Positions 26,299 through 35,570 of a stretch of DNA of 64,000 nt are shown piece by piece. A program made the translations under genes and the position numbers. Source of the stretch: Sphingomonas echinoides (GTDB taxonomy: Bacteria > Pseudomonadota > Alphaproteobacteria > Sphingomonadales > Sphingomonadaceae); assembly GCF_029623395.1 (NCBI RefSeq), contig NZ_JAPYKK010000021.1:1-64000 (forward strand), written 5' to 3'. Position 1 is the first letter of the stretch. Each line of letters begins with the position of its first letter. Under the pieces are notes generated by a model that did no database searches, was not told where the DNA came from, and saw only the letters and a list, made by a program, of their open reading frames with translations.

Positions 26299-27016
26299 GC
26301 CCTGCGCGGCGACGACGCTGCATCGATCATGTGCGACGAGAGCTTCCGGTGTCCGAGCGACGGATCTGCCGGGTGCTGGGCCAGCATCGATCGACGCAGC
26401 GTAAGGTCCCGCGCGGGGCGGATGATGAGCAGGCGCTGAGCGAGGACATTATCGCGCTGGCGAAGCAGTACGGTCGCTACGGCTATCGCCGAGTGACAGC
26501 ATTGCTTTGCCATGCCGGGTGGACGGTGAACCATAAACGGGTCGAGCGGATCTGGCGGCGCGAAGGGCTCAAGGTGCCGCAGAAGCAACCGAAACGTGGG
26601 CGGCTATGGCTCAACGACGGCTCGTGCATCCGGCTGCGCCCGGAATATCCGGGGCATGTATGGGCGTACGACTTTGTCGAAGGCCGCACGCATGATGGTC
26701 GCAAGTTCCGCAGCTCGGCCAGATCGGCGTGAAGACGCTCTACATCGCGCCGGGATCACCATGGGAGAATGGCTATAATGAGAGCTTCAACGGGTCCCTG
26801 CGCGACGAATTGCTCAATGGCGAGATCTTCTACAGCCTCGCCGAGGCGAAGGTGCTGAATGAAGCCTGGCGGCGGCATTACAACACGGTCCGTCCGCACA
26901 GCAGCCTTGGCTACAGACCACCGGCCCCGGAAACGGCGTCACCGCCATATCCGGCCTCCGGTTCCGCTTCGCTCCACCTCCGCCCAGATATGGCGGGGGC
27001 GAGCATAATCCACTAA
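26295..27016 (+). pseudogene. IS3 transposase OrfB with internal deletion
   Basis: The first part (26295-26732) carries the HTH_21 region (GQHRSTQRKVP, YGYRRVTALL) and the first catalytic Asp in VWAYDFVEG. It then runs from DGRKFR into a stop after SSARSA. The second part (frame from 26729) resumes at [18 protein letters not shown], containing the catalytic Glu. Just before the second frame, QLGQIGV can be read out of frame. The integrase-core middle with the second Asp (SDNGPEF in intact relatives) is missing, so ~60-70 codons were lost and the frame shifted. It cannot make active transposase. Confidence 0.85.
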
Positions 27017-27047
27017 CAATCAACCCGGCCCACTTGGCGGGGGCAGG

Positions 27048-29966
27048 TCATATCCGCGCGCGAACACCGAAGAAGAAGGCACGGCCAGTATATTCGTAGA
27101 AAGCTGGTACGTTGTTATACGTCGAGTATCGCTGTGTCGCCGAATCCAGCAAGTTGGATCCCTGAACATACACCGTTAGTTGCGGCATGATGTCATAAGA
27201 TATGCTGCTGGCCAGCTCGTGATACGGGCGCTGTTTAATCGAAAGCGTGTTGATGTAGCTGTATTGCGACGATGTGAAGCTCGACTGATACTGGTATGAC
27301 AGCGACGCGTTGATTCCGTGCTTCTCGTAAAAGACCTTCGCGTTCGCCGAGAACGGCACCGCGTCCTGAAGTCCGGTAGTCGGCAACCCTTCCCGCTTTG
27401 CGCGGGAGCGGTTGTAGGTCGCGTTGGTCTGGAAGCCCAAGCCGTTTTCGAAGAAGTACTGAGCGCCTGCCTCGATGCCGTAAACCGTCGCACTGTCGCC
27501 GTTGACATAGGTCAGCTCGGTGAAGGGGAAGCTGGCTGGCGCCCCCGCAACCTGATTGGTTGGTACCAGGTTAAATGCCACAGCTTGCGTCGTCACGAAG
27601 TTGGTCAGGTGTTTGTAGAACCCGGCCAGTGTTAGCGCGATGCGCCGGTTGGGATAATATTCGAACGAGATATCTGCCTGATCAGCCGAGACCGGTTGCA
27701 AGTTCGGGTTGCCTGCATCGGTGACCACCGGCGTATTGGACTGCGCCGCGGAATAGTCTTTGGCGGAGGACAACTCGCCGAAGGTCGGCCGCGAGATCGC
27801 CTGCGATGCCGCCAGGCGTACTCGGAAGCCCTTGGCGATGTCGTAGGAGAAGTTTGCTGAAGGCAACAAGCGTTGGTAGCTGCCGCCGCCGGTGATCGGC
27901 GCTATCGGGTTAAAGACGACATTGGCCGTCCCGACCCCGATGACCTGATAGCTGCGAACGCTGGCACCATAACCCAGCGAATCCACCGTGGTATTCACAT
28001 AACGCAGGCCAAAGTCGCCTTTCCATCGGTCGCCGCCGACGTTGATCTGCGTGTAAGCGTTAAAGGTGCGCTCGGTAATCGCGTACGACGCCAGCTGATC
28101 GGGTACGACCTGCTGCGTTGCATAGCCGGTGGGGTAGATCTCACCCGTGCGCGGGTTGATGACGTTGGGGTTGTTCTCCGCCTTCGACAGAGACGACAAA
28201 TAGGTGTCGATGTCGAACGTCGGAATCGCGCGCGGGAAGTTGCCCGACAGGTTGGGCAGGATGTTGTTGTACTGAGGAGCCTGTACCACGTTCGCGCCGA
28301 TTGCTGAGAACGAGAAGGGATAACCACCAAAATTGTTGGCGGTGGTGTACTGGTTGTCGATCACGTCGACCGTCTTTTTGCGATCGCTGTAAGCACCGCC
28401 AAAGGCGATCGAACGCATTAGGCCGTTGTCCACGTCGTACAGCAAGTCGAGCTTGGCACTCGTGCTGCGATCCGAGATGTTCTGGCCCTGGATGCCGATA
28501 TAGTGAACGCGCAGGTCGTCATTTCCAGCCTGGTCGATCGATCGGTTGGTCAGTGTGCCGTCAGCGTTCGGGATGATCAGAGTCAGGTCAGGAATGCCGC
28601 CATCCCGCGTTGCGACCTGTGCGCTGGATCCGGGAATGCCGGCTACGACGAACCGGTTCTGCCCGCCCGTATTGTTGGTGGCCTTGCCGTAGGAAAGATC
28701 GGCTGCAACCTTTAGGCGGTCGAGCGGCCGCCAGTCGATGTGCCCGCCAACCTGATACGTCACCGAATTGCGTGGTTCATTGGTCGCCAGCACGTCGATC
28801 GTTGCTGGATTAACGGTGTAGTTGGTGACGACGTTGTTGCTGTCGACCTTCACGTTGTTAAGATCCCAGCGTACGCTACCATCGTCAGCAAACGGCGTCA
28901 GTCCGACCGAAACACGCTGGTTCTGCTGGTTATCGGTATAATTGCTGTAAATGCCATCGACGCGAAGCTCGAACTTGTCAGAAGGCTTCCACTGATAGGC
29001 GGTCGATCCGCCCCAGCGTTGCCGGTCCCCCCGGACATAGCCGACGCTGTAGAAGTACGGGACAATGACGCCGCCGCCGTTCGGCGCATTGACGACGCTG
29101 CGCTGACCATTTGGCGCCGTCACCAGATCATAAACGTCGTTGCTGGAGTATTCGCCGAGATTGTCGGTACGGAACTTGTACTTATTGTATGTACCCGACA
29201 GCAGTATGCCCATCGTGTCGTTGGCGAAAGTCGTGCTGACTACGCCCGACGCCTTGATGCCGCCCTTTTCCGCAAACTGGTTATACTGCCCTTCCAACGA
29301 CCCCGCCGCATGAAAGCCTCGGTGGTCGAACGGGCGTGCCGTGCGCAAGTCGATATTGCCGCCGACGCTGCCTTCGAGCTGTGAGGCTTGTGCCGCTTTC
29401 TGGATCTCCGCGCCCGAGATAACTTCGGAGGGCAGCACATCGAACGCAAACGACCGGTCGGGGCCGTCGGTAGGAAGAACGCGCCCGTTAAGCGTCGTCA
29501 GGGCGAAGTTTTCGCCGAGACCACGGACCGTGACGCTGCGGCCTTCACCGCGCCCGTCGCGTCCGACCGTCACGCCTGGAATATTGGAGAGTGCTTCCGC
29601 CACGTTGCGGTTGGGGAACTTGCCTAGTTCTTCCGCGGATATCGCGTCAACGATGGTGGATGCGTTGCGCTTGGTATCGATCGAGCGCAGCAAGCTGCCT
29701 CGTACGCCTCGCACCACGATGTCGGCGCCGGTCGTACTGTCTGTCGCGGTGGTGGCATCGCCACCGGTACCGGGGCCGGACTGAATGGTAGAACCTAGGT
29801 TCGTTTGGTCGGTCGGTGCTCCGGCGACTGGTCCGTTTTGCTCAGTCTGGGACTCATTGGCCGGACCTGGTTGCGAGCTTTGTGCGAAAGCCTGCGATCC
29901 GGCGACTAGCGCGGTGATGCTGACACTCGCGCCTACAAGCTTCCGCCAGTGTTTACGATCGACCAT
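27048..29966 (-). CDS. TonB-dependent receptor (TonB-Xanth-Caul type) ended by IS3
   Basis: A 972-residue outer-membrane receptor. The signal peptide ends near GSQAFAQ, then comes a Gln/Thr-rich linker, the TonB box region GADIVVRGVRGSL, a plug (EELGKFPNRNVAEALSNIPG, VTVRGLGENF) and a long barrel. The sequence type is the large receptors of Xanthomonas and Caulobacter that import plant oligosaccharides. ATG 29966 has a GAGGGG site. The stop codon TGA (27050-27048) is the first three bases of the IS3 right end, and the last residue is Ile instead of the usual aromatic. It is divergent from the GH27 gene, sharing a promoter region with DeoR-type sites. Confidence 0.92.
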   Translation of the reverse strand: MVDRKHWRKLVGASVSITALVAGSQAFAQSSQPGPANESQTEQNGPVAGAPTDQTNLGSTIQSGPGTGGDATTATDSTTGADIVVRGVRGSLLRSIDTKRNASTIVDAISAEELGKFPNRNVAEALSNIPGVTVGRDGRGEGRSVTVRGLGENFALTTLNGRVLPTDGPDRSFAFDVLPSEVISGAEIQKAAQASQLEGSVGGNIDLRTARPFDHRGFHAAGSLEGQYNQFAEKGGIKASGVVSTTFANDTMGILLSGTYNKYKFRTDNLGEYSSNDVYDLVTAPNGQRSVVNAPNGGGVIVPYFYSVGYVRGDRQRWGGSTAYQWKPSDKFELRVDGIYSNYTDNQQNQRVSVGLTPFADDGSVRWDLNNVKVDSNNVVTNYTVNPATIDVLATNEPRNSVTYQVGGHIDWRPLDRLKVAADLSYGKATNNTGGQNRFVVAGIPGSSAQVATRDGGIPDLTLIIPNADGTLTNRSIDQAGNDDLRVHYIGIQGQNISDRSTSAKLDLLYDVDNGLMRSIAFGGAYSDRKKTVDVIDNQYTTANNFGGYPFSFSAIGANVVQAPQYNNILPNLSGNFPRAIPTFDIDTYLSSLSKAENNPNVINPRTGEIYPTGYATQQVVPDQLASYAITERTFNAYTQINVGGDRWKGDFGLRYVNTTVDSLGYGASVRSYQVIGVGTANVVFNPIAPITGGGSYQRLLPSANFSYDIAKGFRVRLAASQAISRPTFGELSSAKDYSAAQSNTPVVTDAGNPNLQPVSADQADISFEYYPNRRIALTLAGFYKHLTNFVTTQAVAFNLVPTNQVAGAPASFPFTELTYVNGDSATVYGIEAGAQYFFENGLGFQTNATYNRSRAKREGLPTTGLQDAVPFSANAKVFYEKHGINASLSYQYQSSFTSSQYSYINTLSIKQRPYHELASSISYDIMPQLTVYVQGSNLLDSATQRYSTYNNVPAFYEYTGRAFFFGVRARI

Positions 29967-30060
29967 GCTAAGTCCCCTCATCTCGAGCCTGCCTGCCAGT
30001 CATCTCAGACTGTGCGAGCACTTTGTTGCGCTTTGCTAGCGTGCGAACGTTTTAAATGTC

Positions 30061-30080
30061 AAACGCTTTAAAACGAAACC
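30061..30080 (-). promoter_or_regulatory. Putative AgaR/DeoR operator upstream of TonB receptor
   Basis: Read on the minus strand it contains GGTTTCGTTTTAAAGCG, sharing GTTTCGTTTT with the sites at 30187 and 38717. It lies ~95 bp before the receptor start. Adjacent AT-rich repeats (cgttttaaatg) extend the pattern. Confidence 0.45.
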
Positions 30081-30186
30081 AATGCATGTGACAAATTTGA
30101 TATACTATCGTCGTAAGAGGCTATGGACATGGGGCTATAGGACGTCGACGATGCCGCTGGGCATACCGCGATAAAGAACGTCAGCT

Positions 30187-30211
30187 GTTTCGTTTTGCTT
30201 CGTTAGGTTGC
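30187..30211 (+). promoter_or_regulatory. Putative AgaR/DeoR operator upstream of GH27
   Basis: GTTTCGTTTTGCTTCGTTAG followed by GTTGC. The short TTTCG-like direct repeats at roughly five-to-six base spacing resemble AgaR-type DeoR operators. Almost the same string occurs at 38717-38741. It lies about 70 bp before the GH27 start. Confidence 0.55.
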
Positions 30212-30281
30212 ACTAGCCAATTATTCTGATAGCTTGGATCGTGAGTGCCGCACTGGCGCCATGTTCTGGGGAGTTACATCA

Positions 30282-32138
30282 ATGCCAACGCCGTCAATCG
30301 TTTTACGAAAATCTGCGCGGTCGTTGGTCGTTTCCTTTAGCACCCTCATGGTTGCCGGCCTTCCGCTTTCCGCGCGTGCGCAAGACGCGTCCCTTGCCCC
30401 GTCAGGGCAATTCTCGGTTTACCGCACGACGGCTGCGCAGACGCCGCCAATGGGTTGGAACCCGTGGAACGCGTTCCGCACGGACGTAGACGAAACCAAG
30501 GTCCGTGAAGTGGCAAAGGCTATGGTTGACAACGGACTGGCAGGACGTGGCTATCGCTTTGTCAATGTCGACGACGGTTGGGCACTCAAGCGTCTGCCCG
30601 ACGGGCGAATCCGAATTCGTGACAGCATGTTCCCGTCCGCTGCGGCTCAAGGTAGCGTGACCGGCACGTTCAAGCCGTTTACCGATTATATCCACGCCCT
30701 TGGACTCAAGGTAGGGCTTTACACAGACATCGGACGCAATACTTGCGCGCAGCGATGGGATGCCGAAAGCCCGAACCTACCTGTCGGTACCGTGGCCGAG
30801 CGGCAGGTAGGTAGTTACGGCCATGCCGTGCAGGACATCCGGACGATCTTTGCCGACTGGAATTTTGACTACATCAAGATCGATGCGTGCGGTGTCGCTG
30901 ATTACACGCCTGATGTAGCACCGGTGAAAGCAGGGCTTTACCAGGTAGCTGCACCGCTGATCGTACGCGGCAACATTCCCGCGTCTGATCCCGGCGAAGT
31001 CGAGCACCTTTATGCCGTACTGGGAGACGCGGTGCACAAATGGGGTGGCGAGGATGCTACCATGTCAATCTGCGCGTGGGGCGAAGCGCTTTCGCCACTG
31101 TGGGGCAAGGCGCGGGGCAATTTGTGGCGTACAAGTCCGGATATCGAGTTCACGTGGCAAAGCATGCTGGGCAATATCGACAGTGTGATCGACGGCGCAC
31201 TCTATGCCGGGCCCGGCCACTGGAACGACCCTGACATGCTCGCGATCGGGCATGGCGATTTCGATGCAGCGCATTTGACCGAGGCACGGGCTCATTTCAC
31301 GATGTGGACGATCATGGCATCGCCACTGTTGCTCGGCTATGATTTGCGGAAGTCACCTACCGCGCTGCTTGATATCGTCGGCAATCCCGAGGCGATCGCG
31401 ATCGACCAGGATCCGGCGGGCAATCAGGGTGTCCCGTATCGTAACGGGGCGGCAATGGTTGTTGTACGGACGTTGAGTGGTCAGGGTGCGCGGGCGGTTG
31501 CGTTCTTCAATCGCAGTGCCGTGCCAATCGCTGCAAGCGTCTCCTGGGCTCAGCTCGGGCTCAAGCCTGGGACGGCCGCGACTGTCCGTGACATTTGGAC
31601 CAAGAGAGATCGTGCTGCCGTCTCCGACAAGATTAGCGTTAACTTGCCCGCACATGGCGCTGTCTTGCTTAGAGTAACGGGAAAGCCCAGCGATCCCGCC
31701 GCGGCATGGCTCGACGAAATGCCCGCGCGCGTAAATGTCGCCGTCGACGGACTTACGCAGGCAACGGCTTTGCCGATGGGACAGTTTCCGGTGCGAGTTG
31801 GTGCCACCCCGGACGGGTTGCCGATCCGCGCGAATGGAAAGGAAGTACAGCGGGGCATCGGCGCGTTTGCCAATTCGCGGCTCGAAATTCGTGCCGATCG
31901 CGCGTTCCGCCGTTTCGTGGTCGCGCCTGCAGTGCTGAGCGGGCAGCAACCCGTACGCTTTCGCGTCTATGCCGATCGCAAGCTTGTGCGAGAGGTTGTC
32001 GCGGGGCCAGCGCAGGCCGCCGTCCCAATCGATATGGACGTGACCTCTGCTAAAATCGTGGAGTTGGTAGCACTTGCGCCCAGTGGGCCGGCGCGTCCGC
32101 CGATGATCGCATGGGGCAACGCGCGGTTCCTGCGGTAG
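30282..32138 (+). CDS. GH27 alpha-galactosidase / alpha-N-acetylgalactosaminidase, exported
   Basis: A 618-residue exported glycosidase. The signal peptide ends at PLSARAQ. The TIM-barrel begins TPPMGWNPWNAF; the nucleophile Asp is in YIKIDACG near residue 200, the likely acid/base Asp in RTSPDIEFTW near 286, and WNDPDML follows near 312-318. A C-terminal NPCBM-like carbohydrate-binding domain (GIGAFANSRLEIRADRAFRR) ends the protein. ATG 30282 has a ggggag site; earlier in-frame starts do not. GH27 releases terminal alpha-galactose or alpha-GalNAc; the choice cannot be made from sequence alone. It is followed by the DeoR gene. Confidence 0.92.
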   Translation: MPTPSIVLRKSARSLVVSFSTLMVAGLPLSARAQDASLAPSGQFSVYRTTAAQTPPMGWNPWNAFRTDVDETKVREVAKAMVDNGLAGRGYRFVNVDDGWALKRLPDGRIRIRDSMFPSAAAQGSVTGTFKPFTDYIHALGLKVGLYTDIGRNTCAQRWDAESPNLPVGTVAERQVGSYGHAVQDIRTIFADWNFDYIKIDACGVADYTPDVAPVKAGLYQVAAPLIVRGNIPASDPGEVEHLYAVLGDAVHKWGGEDATMSICAWGEALSPLWGKARGNLWRTSPDIEFTWQSMLGNIDSVIDGALYAGPGHWNDPDMLAIGHGDFDAAHLTEARAHFTMWTIMASPLLLGYDLRKSPTALLDIVGNPEAIAIDQDPAGNQGVPYRNGAAMVVVRTLSGQGARAVAFFNRSAVPIAASVSWAQLGLKPGTAATVRDIWTKRDRAAVSDKISVNLPAHGAVLLRVTGKPSDPAAAWLDEMPARVNVAVDGLTQATALPMGQFPVRVGATPDGLPIRANGKEVQRGIGAFANSRLEIRADRAFRRFVVAPAVLSGQQPVRFRVYADRKLVREVVAGPAQAAVPIDMDVTSAKIVELVALAPSGPARPPMIAWGNARFLR

Positions 32139-32160
32139 GCAGGCGTAGTGGTGGAGACAT

Positions 32161-32173
32161 AACGAAACGTAAG
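32161..32173 (-). promoter_or_regulatory. Putative AgaR/DeoR half-operator before the deoR gene
   Basis: Minus-strand CTTACGTTTCGTT matches part of the GTTTCGTTACGTTTC string found at 35571-35590. It lies ~65 bp before the repressor start and would allow autoregulation. The site is short, so the confidence is modest. Confidence 0.4.
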
Positions 32174-32235
32174 TTCGATTGAAGCCGTCACACGGCACTG
32201 ATACCGCCACCGAAATCGGCAAGGGAAAAGACGCG

Positions 32236-33009
32236 ATGATCCGGGACACCAGCGAGCGACGGCAGAGGATCAGTACGCTCGTACGCGAACGCGGAAGTGT
32301 TCAGGTAGCGCCACTCGCCGAGAGTTTCGGAGTCTCGATGCAGACGATCCGCAAGGACCTTCGCTTTCTTGCAACACGCGGTGTCATGGAACGCTCTTAT
32401 GGCGGCGGGATCAGCGCGGAAGCAGTTAACGTAACGGCCGAACCACCGGTCGAAGTAAAGCGCTCGAGCCATGCCGACGAGAAGGTGCGGATCGGCAAGC
32501 TGGCCGCGGCAATGGTCTCCCCGGGCGAGTCGATTGTGCTCGATTCAGGAACGACGACGTTGCAGATCGCGCGCTTCCTGCCCGATGACGAGGACATCAC
32601 CGTCCTCACAAACGATCTTGATATCCTATCGGTGCTGGCCGCCAAGGAACGCCTCAACATCGTGATGCTGGGGGGGATGTTGCGTCGCAAGAACCGCGCG
32701 TTCTACGGTGCGCAGACCGTGGCGGCGCTGGAGAATCTGCGTGTCGACAAACTGTTTCTCGGGGTCGACGGGTTCGATATCGAGTGCGGTATCACGACGC
32801 ACTACGAGCCGGAAGCGATGCTCAACCGGAAGATGGTGGAGGCAGCGCGCGCGGTGATTGCGGTCACCGATGTCTCCAAATTCGGGCGGGTTTGTCTGCA
32901 TCGGATCGTCACTGTGGAAAACATCCATCATCTCGTCACGGACAACGCGGTGCCGAGCGAGATCGCCTCCGCGGCGCAACGGCTGGGATTCAAGATACAC
33001 GAAGCCTGA
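32236..33009 (+). CDS. DeoR family repressor, AgaR-like
   Basis: A 257-residue regulator. The N-terminal DeoR helix-turn-helix is VQVAPLAESFGVSMQTIRKD (~22-41), and the sensor domain has the family motifs LDSGTTTLQIARFL, TNDLDIL, GGMLRRKN and GVDGFDIECGITTHYEPEA. DeoR proteins bind phosphorylated sugars, and AgaR controls galactosamine genes in other Proteobacteria. ATG 32236 follows an aaggg site. It lies within the catabolic cluster, and matching operators flank the five promoters around it, so it is the likely local repressor. Confidence 0.9.
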   Translation: MIRDTSERRQRISTLVRERGSVQVAPLAESFGVSMQTIRKDLRFLATRGVMERSYGGGISAEAVNVTAEPPVEVKRSSHADEKVRIGKLAAAMVSPGESIVLDSGTTTLQIARFLPDDEDITVLTNDLDILSVLAAKERLNIVMLGGMLRRKNRAFYGAQTVAALENLRVDKLFLGVDGFDIECGITTHYEPEAMLNRKMVEAARAVIAVTDVSKFGRVCLHRIVTVENIHHLVTDNAVPSEIASAAQRLGFKIHEA

Positions 33010-33133
33010 TTCGTCGAGCGGCAGATATGTGCATTGGTCGTTATCGTAGGTCCGGGCGGTCGAAAACGAGGGCGGTCCGGAAACGCCCAAGGTCGGTCGT
33101 TTCGGGCCGATTGTTACAACCTCAAAACCTGCC

Positions 33134-33172
33134 CCTGCGTTGATGCAAAAGTCCAAAGTTTGCATCAGCAGG
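33134..33172 (+). other. Long inverted repeat / stem-loop downstream of deoR
   Basis: The left arm is CCTGC-GT-TGATGCAAA (33134-33149) and the right arm TTTGCATCA-GCAGG (33159-33172). The arms pair perfectly apart from a two-base bulge, with a nine-base loop. No U-run follows, so it may be an operator or a weak terminator between deoR and the protease gene. Confidence 0.5.
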
Positions 33173-33208
33173 CTATGCCCTGTCCAGGCACACTGTTAGG
33201 CATAAGTG

Positions 33209-34123
33209 ATGTTCCAGCTCATCGCATTCATCGCTGTCGCAGCTGTATCCACCATGCCTATGCCTACGGTAACCGGGCCCAGCGCAGCTTTGAACCGGGC
33301 GACGAGAAGCCTCGACACCAAGTCGCAGTGCGTGCCGTTTAAATGGATTGCAAACGACAAGGGGTCGGCCCGTGGCGCGATTACCGTGCCTGTGGCGGTA
33401 AACGGTCGGTCGCTGCAAATGCAGCTTGACACGGGTGCTGATGTCATCAGCCTCTATGGACAACTAGCCGAGCAATCGCACTGGTCGAAAACAGGAATAG
33501 AGACGTTCAAAGCTGCGCGGTTTAGAATCGCTGACACTGGCCTCGACCGGCCGACTATCTACGTCAATTCTGACATGGAAGCCGATGCCGACGTGCAAGG
33601 GACGCTCGGCCTTCCAGCGCTTCTTGGTAAAGTCGCGGTCCTCGATTATCCACAAAAACGCTTCTGCTTGTTTGCCGAGGCGGATGTACCCGCAGCGATC
33701 GCTGAAGCACCATCTGTTCGCGCGATGCTACGCAACTCCAAACTCTACGTTCCCCTGTCGATCGGTACGTTCACCAGCGACGCCTTCGTGTTCGATACCG
33801 GGTCTAGCGAATTACCGCTTAACGTCGACTTAGCGACCTGGCGCACACTGACCAGCCGCGTGACCACCGAAGGCGCGCCGACAAACTATCGGGGCAGTGC
33901 TTGGGGTAAGCCGCTTTTTATCCCAGGTGCACCTTCCACAGGCCTGGTTTCAGTCGGCAAGGCCACTCTTGGTCGTGTTACTATCTTCACCAATCCTGCT
34001 CAGCCAACCGGTTTTGCCGACTGGCCCGTGCAGACCGTCGGCGTGCTTGGCAATGCTCCCGTCTGGGATGGAATCGTTGTTCTGGACCTGACCGCAAAGG
34101 TGAGGTTCGCCATCATCCATTGA
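33209..34123 (+). CDS. Exported retropepsin-like aspartic protease
   Basis: A 304-residue protein with an N-terminal signal sequence and two aspartic protease motifs: LDTGADVISL near residue 80 and FDTGSSELPL near 195. Two DTG motifs in one chain suggest a pseudo-dimeric protease in the periplasm or outside. Proteins of this type are common in sphingomonads and Caulobacterales; their substrates are mostly unknown. ATG 33209 has a ttagg site; a GTG one codon upstream is also possible. It follows the deoR gene after a strong inverted repeat, so it may be a separate transcription unit. Confidence 0.82.
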   Translation: MFQLIAFIAVAAVSTMPMPTVTGPSAALNRATRSLDTKSQCVPFKWIANDKGSARGAITVPVAVNGRSLQMQLDTGADVISLYGQLAEQSHWSKTGIETFKAARFRIADTGLDRPTIYVNSDMEADADVQGTLGLPALLGKVAVLDYPQKRFCLFAEADVPAAIAEAPSVRAMLRNSKLYVPLSIGTFTSDAFVFDTGSSELPLNVDLATWRTLTSRVTTEGAPTNYRGSAWGKPLFIPGAPSTGLVSVGKATLGRVTIFTNPAQPTGFADWPVQTVGVLGNAPVWDGIVVLDLTAKVRFAIIH

Positions 34124-34453
34124 AGATGGGAGCGGCATCAGCGTCGTCGTAATGCAAAACTCACAGGTATCGCATCAGTCAAAAAGCGTCTAAATACCGC
34201 GCAAGTGCTGATGCAGCAGTGCGATGCGTTTTACGCGGGATCCGCTGTTGCCTCTCCCATGGTAAGGTCACGAAAGCAGTTGGACCGCTCACCACCAAAA
34301 CCGGACCCAGGCATGAGGTGATAAGTGCTCAGATGGGGTGCTGATAACGCCCGATGGCTTGAGCCGAATTCGAGGGCTTTAAATCGCAAAGTTCGGGCGT
34401 GGGTTTCCCCGTTCGGGCGAACATAGTCTACCCGAACGGGGGAAGGTGTCGGG
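34124..34453. other. Intergenic gap between convergent genes
   Basis: A 330-bp stretch with no gene. The only strong structure is the inverted repeat at 34407-34441. Confidence 0.4.
34407..34441 (-). terminator. Stem-loop 3' of the amidohydrolase gene
   Basis: CCCCGTTCGGG (34407-34417) and CCCGAACGGGG (34431-34441) form an 11-bp stem with a 13-base loop, starting 12 bases beyond the amidohydrolase stop. On the minus strand the stem is followed by AAACCC, so it is not a canonical rho-independent terminator. It may stop or stabilise transcripts. Confidence 0.45.
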
Positions 34454-35557
34454 CTACCCCTTCAGGTGAAAGAACCGCCGGGCGTTGGTATAGTAAATCT
34501 TGTCAATCACGCCACGCGGCAAAGCCAGTCCAGGCGCGTCCGCTTTGATCGCAGCGACTGGCTGGGACAAGGGCGTGGCAAGATAGCGCCAGTCGGAGCG
34601 CCACGCATCGTCCGCCTCTTTCTTGAAATTGCCGGTGGTCGGCGGGTTCTGTGCACGGGCCTTGGGATCTGCCGGACTGTCTGTCAGATCCGTACCGTAC
34701 AGCAGACGATCCTGATATTTCACGAAGAACGCACGGACCTTGGCGTGGTTTGCGTTGGACTGAACCTGCACTTGGCTCATTCGCGCGGCGAGATCGACCA
34801 CAGCATCGGGGTAACGGTCAAGGAAGCGCGCAAGTTCGTCCACGCTCCATTCGAGGCTGGCCATATGCGCACCATCAAAGGCAAGCTTGGGATGGCGCGC
34901 CACGAACCGGTCGCGCACCGCCGTCAGCTGCTCATAGCTCGGCTCCTCGGGATGGGTATACATGTAATATTCCGGATGCTCGCGGAAGTAGGTGCGGTCA
35001 TTCTCGGTCGTCATCTGGTCCAGTGGAAGCCAGCAATTTTTTGGCTCGGCCTGATGGGCGATTAACGGGACGCCACGCGCCTGAATATGCGCCATGATCG
35101 GATCGAAGCGCGGGTCGTCGAGAAATACGCGTTTCCCGGCGGCATCCTTCGCGATCATGCCGATATTCTTCCATACCTTAACCGCCACCGCGCCATGGGC
35201 GAAACCAGCGTCCACCGCGCGTTGCGCGCTTGTAGTCCAGCCCAGAGTGCCAAACCCGTCCATCGAGAAGGTCGTGGCGAAGTGGAAATGTTTCGGGTCG
35301 GCAGCATGCATCTTGTAAGCAATCGAGGCTTGCTGCGCGAGCGGCGGAAAATCCGGGTAATCGACGTTGATCGACAGCAGTTCGAATCCATCGTTGCGTG
35401 CTATCTCGGCAAAGTCGGTGCTGTCGCGATTGGCGTGGACGTGCGCATCGAGCTTGGGGACGCGCGCGAAATCGGCCTCGGTATAGGTCGGCGGCGGAGC
35501 GGCGCCGACCAGCGCGAGCGCTGCGGTTGCCGTGAGGACTGCTGTTAACGCGCGCAT
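34454..35557 (-). CDS. Exported amidohydrolase family protein
   Basis: A 367-residue metal-dependent hydrolase of the amidohydrolase_2 type (TIM barrel). The signal peptide (MRALTAVLTATAALALVGAA) precedes the metal motif LDAHVHAN; later His residues in LIAHQAE and FDGAHM, and GTDLTDSP near the C-terminus, complete the expected ligands. ATG 35557 has a GGAGA site. It is divergent from the GH36 operon, and the intervening region has DeoR-type sites. The substrate is unknown; it is not a NagA-type deacetylase by sequence. Confidence 0.87.
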   Translation of the reverse strand: MRALTAVLTATAALALVGAAPPPTYTEADFARVPKLDAHVHANRDSTDFAEIARNDGFELLSINVDYPDFPPLAQQASIAYKMHAADPKHFHFATTFSMDGFGTLGWTTSAQRAVDAGFAHGAVAVKVWKNIGMIAKDAAGKRVFLDDPRFDPIMAHIQARGVPLIAHQAEPKNCWLPLDQMTTENDRTYFREHPEYYMYTHPEEPSYEQLTAVRDRFVARHPKLAFDGAHMASLEWSVDELARFLDRYPDAVVDLAARMSQVQVQSNANHAKVRAFFVKYQDRLLYGTDLTDSPADPKARAQNPPTTGNFKKEADDAWRSDWRYLATPLSQPVAAIKADAPGLALPRGVIDKIYYTNARRFFHLKG

Positions 35558-35570
35558 CAAGTTCTCCAAA

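Larger units (their letters stand above)
25958..27050 (+). mobile_element. IS3 family insertion sequence, internally deleted
   Basis: Bounded by inverted repeats. The left end (25958-25980) begins TGATCTGCCCCCCCTGAGT; the right end (27027-27050), read inward, begins TGACCTGCCCCCGCCAAGT. Inside are an orfA (26020-26298) and an orfB split by an internal deletion. The total is ~1.09 kb, shorter than the usual IS3 length. No matching 3-4 bp target duplication is seen (gaac on the left, tatc on the right), suggesting later rearrangement. The right end abuts the last codon of the TonB receptor. Confidence 0.85.
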
